From assembly GCA_016926235.1 (NCBI GenBank), contig JAFGOZ010000711.1:1-11111 (forward strand): a DNA stretch of 11,111 nt. Reading direction: 5' to 3'. Below are positions 7,569-11,111 of this stretch, in pieces; position 1 is the stretch's first letter, and every line of letters starts with the position of its first letter. The position numbers and the translations under genes were made by a program. Source of the stretch: Bacteroidales bacterium (GTDB lineage Bacteria; Bacteroidota; Bacteroidia; Bacteroidales; UBA10428). The notes beneath the pieces are model-generated. The model ran no database searches. It was given only the letters and a program-made list of their open reading frames with translations, and was not told the DNA's origin.

Positions 7569-7781
7569 ATGAAAACATATAAGCATTTTAGAAAAATAAG
7601 CCGTGTACTTTTTGGATTATTCGGCGTTTCATTATTACTTTTTAGCTCTTGTGCAAAAGAAAAAGACTGTAAATGCGGAGATGACCTTGATCTTTTGGTT
7701 ACAATTAAACAAGGTAAATGTGAAGATGTAGAATTGTCCATGGAATATGGCAGTTATTCTATGTCCATAAAATGTGAATAA
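7569..7781 (+). CDS. cysteine-rich mini-lipoprotein, copy 2
   Basis: This 70-residue paralogue of the preceding gene has the lipobox LFSSC with Cys28 as the lipid site, followed by AKEKDCKC. The four mature cysteines are Cys34, Cys36, Cys51 and Cys69, in the same order as in copy 1. The stretch between CKC and KCED is three residues shorter. The signal peptides also match (MKxxKHxRK start), which indicates a tandem duplication of the whole gene that has since diverged. A strong terminator begins 20 bases after the stop and closes the unit. Function is unknown. The next gene is a membrane thiol-redox fusion that could act on these cysteines. Confidence 0.8.
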   Translation: MKTYKHFRKISRVLFGLFGVSLLLFSSCAKEKDCKCGDDLDLLVTIKQGKCEDVELSMEYGSYSMSIKCE

Positions 7782-7801
7782 ACACATGCTTTCTTTATAG
7801 T

Positions 7802-7836
7802 AAACAACCAAAGCATAATGCTTTGGTTGTTTTTTT
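7802..7836 (+). terminator. strong rho-independent terminator
   Basis: AAACAACCAAAGCAT (7802-7816) and ATGCTTTGGTTGTTT (7818-7832) are perfect 15-bp complements; in practice the stem is about 13 bp with a short AT loop. The T-run reaches 7836. It ends the mini-lipoprotein unit and separates it from the MauE-thioredoxin gene. Confidence 0.92.
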
Positions 7837-7926
7837 ATAATAAAGGCACCTCTAGAAACCCTTGATTTCACGTTAAAGAGTTTTTAGAAATATTTAAAAC
7901 TGTAACAAAAGAAACATCAGTAATTC

Positions 7927-8841
7927 ATGAAAGTCATTATCCGGATTATTATTGGAACTGTTTTCCTTGCCTCGGCTGTTGGCAAGTTTCTCTCTATTGA
8001 CAAGTTTGAATTATACATGTACAGTCTGAACCTGGTTAGTCTAAATGCATCAATGATTCTTTCAAGGCTGATCATATCTGTTGAAGGCATCCTGGGATTC
8101 TTTCTGATCTTTAACATTTATGCAAAGTTTACCTGGAGAGCAACACTAGCTATTTTATCTGCATTTTCAATGTTTTTAATAGTATTAACCATTAAAGGTT
8201 CAAAGGACAATTGTCACTGTTTTGGAGAGATTGTAGACCTCAACCCCCTGCATTCATTGATAAAAAACCTTATAATGATTGCCCTGTTACTAATCATTAA
8301 ACCAAGGACCATCAGACCTCTCCATATCCGTGCCATACTTCCATCATTACTTATCCTGGCCGGAGTTGCAACACCCCTGATACTTTCTCCTCCTGATTTT
8401 ATGATGTATAAGGCACCTGAAACAGCAGGACAGAAATTCGACATGAATAACCTGACCGAACAAACCATTGAAAAATTCACATCCCATACTCAACCAGAAT
8501 TTTTTAATGGGAAAGTTGCCATATGTTTTTATAGCACCAAATGCAACTTCTGTAAATTAGCCGCAAAAAAGATAACTATCCTTGCAGAAAAAATCGGTTT
8601 CAAAGAGAAGGTAGTATACGTATTTATGGGCAATCCGGACGAGATAGAGCCTTTCTATACAGGATCCGGATCAGGTAAATTCCCCTATTTCATTATACAT
8701 CCTAAAGATTTTTTACGAATTACCCACAATCAGATGCCAAAAATATTTTTCCTCGAAGACGGCATAGTCAAACATATTTATGAGTACAGGAATTTATCTG
8801 AAAAAGAAATCAGGGATTTTTTCAGTACCACAGATCAATAA
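7927..8841 (+). CDS. MauE/DoxX-type membrane protein fused to a thioredoxin-like domain
   Basis: This 304-residue fusion starts with a MauE/DoxX-like four- to five-helix membrane domain (about residues 1-155). It has helices near 4-20, 44-65, 72-90, 108-125 and 136-155, and the redox motif NCHCFG with Cys96 and Cys98 after the third helix. Residues about 190-300 form a thioredoxin-like domain with CNFC (Cys206, Cys209) after a beta strand and QMPKIFFLEDG at 269-279, where Pro271 fits the conserved cis-proline. The likely role is electron transfer between the membrane and a periplasmic dithiol, either making or reducing disulfides in exported proteins. The direction cannot be told. Known analogues are MauE in methylamine dehydrogenase maturation and VKOR-thioredoxin fusions. 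It is transcribed separately from the cysteine-rich lipoproteins upstream because of the terminator at 7802, but adjacency suggests a functional link. Confidence 0.85.
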   Translation: MKVIIRIIIGTVFLASAVGKFLSIDKFELYMYSLNLVSLNASMILSRLIISVEGILGFFLIFNIYAKFTWRATLAILSAFSMFLIVLTIKGSKDNCHCFGEIVDLNPLHSLIKNLIMIALLLIIKPRTIRPLHIRAILPSLLILAGVATPLILSPPDFMMYKAPETAGQKFDMNNLTEQTIEKFTSHTQPEFFNGKVAICFYSTKCNFCKLAAKKITILAEKIGFKEKVVYVFMGNPDEIEPFYTGSGSGKFPYFIIHPKDFLRITHNQMPKIFFLEDGIVKHIYEYRNLSEKEIRDFFSTTDQ

Positions 8842-8993
8842 AAACCCTTCTCTTTTATAATTGTAAGTTCCTTCAGGTGCTATTAATATAGTAGTCATTT
8901 GTCGTCATTGATGGTCATAATAGTCATAACAGCTACTGCCACTGCCACTCTCCTCCAAACCCATACTTCTTCCGTCTCCGGTCTTCCAACTTC

Positions 8994-9091
8994 CCATTCT
9001 CCATTCTCCATTCTCCATTCTCCATTCTCCATTCTCCATTATCCATTTTCCATTATCCATTATCCATTATCCATTGTCCATTATCCATTAT
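8994..9091. repeat. 14-unit heptanucleotide tandem repeat (CCATTCT / CCATTAT)
   Basis: There are exactly 14 uninterrupted 7-bp units. Six CCATTCT units come first, then eight of CCATTNT type: six CCATTAT, one CCATTTT and one CCATTGT at 9071-9077. The block structure, identical units first and variants second, points to slipped-strand expansion. It ends 39 bases before the epimerase ATG, and its last part overlaps the predicted promoter. A forward frame stays open across it because the 7-bp unit cycles through frames without a stop; that frame is not a gene. Confidence 0.95.
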
Positions 9092-9103
9092 TTCATATAT
9101 TTG
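9074..9103 (+). promoter_or_regulatory. Bacteroidota-type promoter of the epimerase gene
   Basis: TATATTTG at 9096-9103 matches the -7 consensus TAnnTTTG exactly. TTG at 9074-9076 lies 19 bases upstream, within the accepted spacing for the -33 box. Transcription would start near 9110, leaving a leader of about 20 bases before the ATG at 9131. The TTG exists only because one heptamer unit is CCATTGT instead of CCATTAT, and two full repeat units lie between the two boxes. Confidence 0.6.
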
Positions 9104-9130
9104 CTCCTCACCAAAAACGATTGAACAGTT

Positions 9131-9532
9131 ATGAATATATCCCATATAGAACATATTGGAATTGCGGTACAATCCATTGAAGAAGCCCGAAAATACTATG
9201 AAGAAGTGCTGGGCCTTACATGCTATGCAATAGAGGAAGTACCTGAACAAAAAGTAAAAACTGCTTTTTTTAAAGTCGGAGATACTAAGATTGAGCTATT
9301 GGAATCTACCGACCCGGAAGGACCTGTTGGTAAGTTCATTGAAAAAAAAGGAGAAGGTGTTCATCATATTGCTTTTGCTGTAGGTAATGTTAGCGATGCA
9401 TTGAATGAGGCTGAAAGCAAGGGTTTACAGCTAATAGATAAACAACCCCGAAAAGGCGCAGAAGGATTGTCTATAGGATTTCTGCACCCTAAATCTACTT
9501 TGGGGGTATTGACTGAATTTTGCGGAAAATGA
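9131..9532 (+). CDS. mce: methylmalonyl-CoA epimerase
   Basis: This 133-residue cytoplasmic enzyme of the vicinal-oxygen-chelate fold interconverts the (R) and (S) forms of methylmalonyl-CoA, linking succinyl-CoA and propionyl-CoA metabolism. The start MNISHIEHIGIAV is the family's usual first strand. Probable metal ligands are His8, Glu55 (in KIELLE), His78 or His79 (GVHHIAFAV) and Glu129 (GVLTEF). The conserved FLHPK sits at 117-121, and Glu39 in VPEQ is a probable catalytic acid-base residue. Length is normal for the bacterial family. It is preceded by its own promoter and not followed by methylmalonyl-CoA decarboxylase or carboxylase genes, which often accompany it in Bacteroidota; 604 bases of repeat-rich spacer come next instead. 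Confidence 0.93.
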   Translation: MNISHIEHIGIAVQSIEEARKYYEEVLGLTCYAIEEVPEQKVKTAFFKVGDTKIELLESTDPEGPVGKFIEKKGEGVHHIAFAVGNVSDALNEAESKGLQLIDKQPRKGAEGLSIGFLHPKSTLGVLTEFCGK

Positions 9533-9618
9533 ATATAAGATAGCACTACCTGTGAACTTGAACAAAGTAAGTTTTATCCCCCTATAATCCCCCAAATGCT
9601 ATTAAGGTAAGAAGGTAA

Positions 9619-9702
9619 ATTCGATATTCATTATTCGACATTCGGTGTTCATTATTCAAATTAATATCGAATATCGAATACAGAATGATGAATGATGAAG
9701 TC
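9619..9702. repeat. inverted 7-bp-period repeat array (ATTCGAT / CGAATAT type)
   Basis: Twelve consecutive heptamers can be read. The first six are of ATTCGAT/ATTCATT type (9619-9660). After an AT-rich junction heptamer (9661-9667) come CGAATAT, CGAATAC, AGAATGA, TGAATGA and TGAAGTC, which are largely reverse complements of the first set. As at 1657-1731, the array flips direction in its middle and can fold on itself. The unit sequence is different from the other two heptamer loci. Confidence 0.75.
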
Positions 9703-9773
9703 ATTGTTCATCAATATAATTCGCTTTGACCTTCGGTTTTACCTTTGATCGCTTAGCTAAATAGCATTGATTA

Positions 9774-9789
9774 ATCCCCCATGGGGGAT
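9774..9789. repeat. 16-bp perfect palindrome
   Basis: ATCCCCCATGGGGGAT is perfectly self-complementary and strikingly GC-rich for its surroundings. It has no central loop, so it fits a dimeric protein site or a relic repeat better than an RNA hairpin. It is followed at 9803-9810 by GGACACTA, the same 8 bases found at the right end of the MITE-like element. Confidence 0.6.
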
Positions 9790-9848
9790 ACCCTCGAAAC
9801 CAGGACACTACAAAAAAATATGGCAAAAAATCTTATAGCACGCGTCCT

Positions 9849-9864
9849 TCCGCCAGTTGGCGGA
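9849..9864. repeat. GC-rich hairpin (TCCGCCA-GT-TGGCGGA)
   Basis: Seven perfect complementary bases lie on each side of a 2-base centre; a real stem would be about 6 bp with a 4-nt loop. It is flanked by CCT and AGAGGGGG and followed by A- and GA-rich DNA. It could be a terminator-like structure for an AGG-to-A-rich transcript, but there is no T-run on the plus strand, so I call it only an inverted repeat. The sequence looks like a dispersed genomic repeat unit. Confidence 0.6.
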
Positions 9865-10090
9865 CAGAGGGGGAAAAAAAGAGTGAGAGTGAGAAAAAGG
9901 TGCTATTTATTCAAAAATAAAAATATCATATTTTAAAAAAAAACTAACGCAACCATTGCAAATGTATATGCATCTTAGTAATATTGCACTAGAAATTATA
10001 ATGTTAAAAAAAATAAACATTCATCAATTAATTTTGTTACTTGCTCAAAATGTATTAACTTGGTATAACCAATAACATAGAAAATAATAG

Positions 10091-10098
10091 TATTTTTG
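10091..10098 (+). promoter_or_regulatory. possible -7 box for the 10137 lipoprotein
   Basis: TATTTTTG fits TAnnTTTG exactly and lies 38 bases before the ATG. The nearest upstream TTG (10060-10062) is 28 bases away, too far for a normal -33 box, so the assignment is weak. Confidence 0.25.
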
Positions 10099-10136
10099 AA
10101 TTAATAACTTAATGTCTAATTAAAATTTAAAGGAAC

Positions 10137-11003
10137 ATGAAAAAACTCAATCTATTACTTGCATTTGTGGCGATAGCCATGATAGGCTTTATGTCAACCA
10201 GTTGTTCTGATGAAGAAGCTGTAGGTCCAACAATAACTTTAACAGCTGATGGTATCACAACTGACCAAACCTTAGAAACAGGTGAAACCTTCACAGTTGC
10301 CTGGATAGCAACCAAAGGGGATGCGAATTTAGCCGAATTCACGATTATGAGAGATGATCAAAACATAGGTGACTATCCTGATACAGATATCCCTAACGAT
10401 AATTACCAGGGTTCTGATGTATTAACTGTACCTAGTAATGAAGGAACTTATGTTTACACACTTAAAGTAACAGATAAAGATGGCCTTTCAGATGACGTAT
10501 CTTTAACAATAACTGCTGAGGAAGCTGCTCCTGCAGGTTCAATATCAGAAGTAGCTGCAAGCGTAAAAATTATGTGTACTTTAGGTGATGGTTCAGGAAA
10601 GAGTACTTGTGCCAGCGCAGATGGAACTACCTATGCGCCAAAAACTGCTACTGCAACAGATCAAGCAAAAGTTGATTTTGTTTATTTCTATCAAACAAGC
10701 GCTGGAATGTATGCTCCAAGTGCAATACCTTCTTCATTAAGTACTGCATTTTCTTCATGGACAACAAAGAATACAACCTACTTTGCAAAAACCACATCTA
10801 TCGCTTATGCCAGCGCTACCTATGCTGATGTTTCAGCGGCTGCTGCATCTTTATCTGCAACTTCAATAACCGGATTAAATGCTGGTGATAATGTAGTTTT
10901 TAAAACAAGTACTAACAAAGTTGGTATTTTTACAGTAACTGCTGTTGAACCTGGATATAATTCAACGGATTATATTACAATAAGTATTAAATTAGAAGAC
11001 TAA
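10137..11003 (+). CDS. Ig/PKD-like lipoprotein, probably surface-exposed
   Basis: This 288-residue predicted lipoprotein has a signal peptide ending in the lipobox STSC (Cys23 lipidated). SDEEA follows at once, an acidic tract like the Bacteroidota surface-export signal. Residues about 31-128 form an Ig/PKD-like beta domain (GETFTVAWIATKGD, then GTYVYTLKVTDKDG). Residues about 140-288 form a second domain, low in charge and rich in Ala, Ser and Thr. It contains Cys147 and Cys158, which could form a disulfide, and ends GDNVVFKTSTNKVGIFTV then ITISIKLED. This ending parallels that of the PKD lipoprotein at 5131-5931. AAAGGA sits only 2 bases before the ATG, too close for a standard ribosome site. 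A terminator follows 23 bases after the stop. No catalytic motif is visible; ligand binding or surface structure is likely. Confidence 0.8.
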   Translation: MKKLNLLLAFVAIAMIGFMSTSCSDEEAVGPTITLTADGITTDQTLETGETFTVAWIATKGDANLAEFTIMRDDQNIGDYPDTDIPNDNYQGSDVLTVPSNEGTYVYTLKVTDKDGLSDDVSLTITAEEAAPAGSISEVAASVKIMCTLGDGSGKSTCASADGTTYAPKTATATDQAKVDFVYFYQTSAGMYAPSAIPSSLSTAFSSWTTKNTTYFAKTTSIAYASATYADVSAAAASLSATSITGLNAGDNVVFKTSTNKVGIFTVTAVEPGYNSTDYITISIKLED

Positions 11004-11026
11004 AAAATTTATATTTATAGCTATAA

Positions 11027-11058
11027 AGGGGCTGTCTAAAAAGGCAGCCTCTTTTTTT
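11027..11058 (+). terminator. rho-independent terminator after the Ig/PKD-like lipoprotein
   Basis: AGGGGCTGTCT (11027-11037) pairs with AGGCAGCCTCT (11042-11052) over 11 positions, including two G-U pairs, with an AAAA loop and a T-run at 11052-11058. It fits as the terminator of the upstream gene. Its left arm (GGGGCTGTCTAAAAAG) also resembles the ends of some insertion sequences, so it may be doing double duty. Confidence 0.85.
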
Positions 11059-11110
11059 ATGCAGCTATTTTTGATTTGGTCAAGTTCAGAAAAAAATTTG
11101 TTTTTATAGC
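11057..11110 (-). CDS. possible 3' tail of a minus-strand gene (transposase?) cut by the window edge
   Basis: On the minus strand a frame is open from the window edge to a TAA at 11059-11057 and encodes AIKTNFFLNLTKSKIAA. It ends just inside a terminal-repeat-like sequence, as transposase genes often do. Only 17 residues are visible and I cannot match them to a family with confidence, so chance is a serious alternative. Confidence 0.2.
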   Translation of the reverse strand, partial: AIKTNFFLNLTKSKIAA

Positions 11111-11111
11111 A

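Larger units (their letters stand above)
9533..10136. other. 604-bp repeat-rich intergenic stretch without a gene
   Basis: I find no plausible coding region here. It holds a C-rich doublet (TATCCCCCTATAATCCCCC, about 9580-9595), a 7-bp-period inverted array (9619-9702), a 16-bp palindrome (9774-9789), a GC-rich hairpin (9849-9864) followed by purine-rich GAGTGA-type sequence, and finally about 230 bases of AT-rich DNA that should contain the promoter of the 10137 lipoprotein. Such clusters of simple repeats and palindromes are typical of spacers that collect mobile or relic elements. Confidence 0.75.

Noticed and set aside
8994..9091. CRISPR array
   Set aside because: The units are 7 bp and contiguous with no spacers; it is a simple tandem repeat.
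8899..9180. 93-codon forward ORF rich in His-Tyr-Pro and His-Ser-Pro words
   Set aside because: It is a translation of the 7-bp tandem repeat, which has no stop in any phase, and it overlaps the start of the epimerase gene.
9803..9810. Second copy of the MITE-like element, suggested by GGACACTA
   Set aside because: I found no matching opposite end (TAGTGTCC) nearby and no flanking duplication. An 8-base match alone can occur by chance, so it is kept only as a weak hint in a finding.

Overview
The window looks like a chromosomal segment of a Bacteroidota bacterium, probably an environmental or anaerobic member of the Bacteroidales/Marinilabiliales type; the order is an inference. The signs are an AT-rich sequence with few Shine-Dalgarno sites, a promoter matching the Bacteroidota pattern TTG-N19-TAnnTTTG, a secreted FG-GAP/VCBS repeat protein with a type IX secretion (T9SS) sorting domain, lipoproteins carrying the acidic surface-export signal after the lipid cysteine, and a methylmalonyl-CoA epimerase of the propionate/succinate pathway.

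Layout. 1-63 may be the 3' tail of a gene. 293-1624 (minus) is a YihY/BrkB-type membrane protein with a cytoplasmic winged-helix-like tail, divergent from 1789-2478 (plus), a ComB-type 2-phosphosulfolactate phosphatase. That gene runs convergently, with a 13-bp gap, into 2492-4888 (minus), a 798-residue secreted protein of 14 VCBS-type repeats. 5131-5931 (minus) is a PKD-domain lipoprotein. Upstream of it, 6036-6247 is a 212-bp MITE-like element with terminal inverted repeats and a perfect 9-bp flanking duplication. 6325-7251 (plus) is a PAPS-dependent sulfotransferase. It is followed by two tandem paralogous cysteine-rich mini-lipoproteins (7299-7517, 7569-7781) that end at a strong terminator, then a MauE/DoxX-thioredoxin fusion (7927-8841), methylmalonyl-CoA epimerase (9131-9532), a 604-bp repeat-rich gene-free stretch, and an Ig/PKD-like lipoprotein (10137-11003) that ends at a terminator. 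That terminator may coincide with the end of an insertion sequence running off the right edge.

How it fits together. This is not one obvious operon but a patchwork of small transcription units separated by repeat-laden spacers. Two gene relationships stand out. The two cysteine-rich lipoproteins sit next to a membrane redox fusion that could service their disulfides (inference). The PKD lipoprotein and the 10137-11003 lipoprotein share an architecture of lipobox, Ig-like domain and a similar C-terminal beta-rich domain.

The most distinctive non-genic feature is that three spacers each carry an array with a 7-bp period but different unit sequences. Two of these arrays reverse orientation in the middle and so can fold. 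The third is a 14-unit tandem array, and a single variant unit in it supplies the -33 box of the epimerase promoter.
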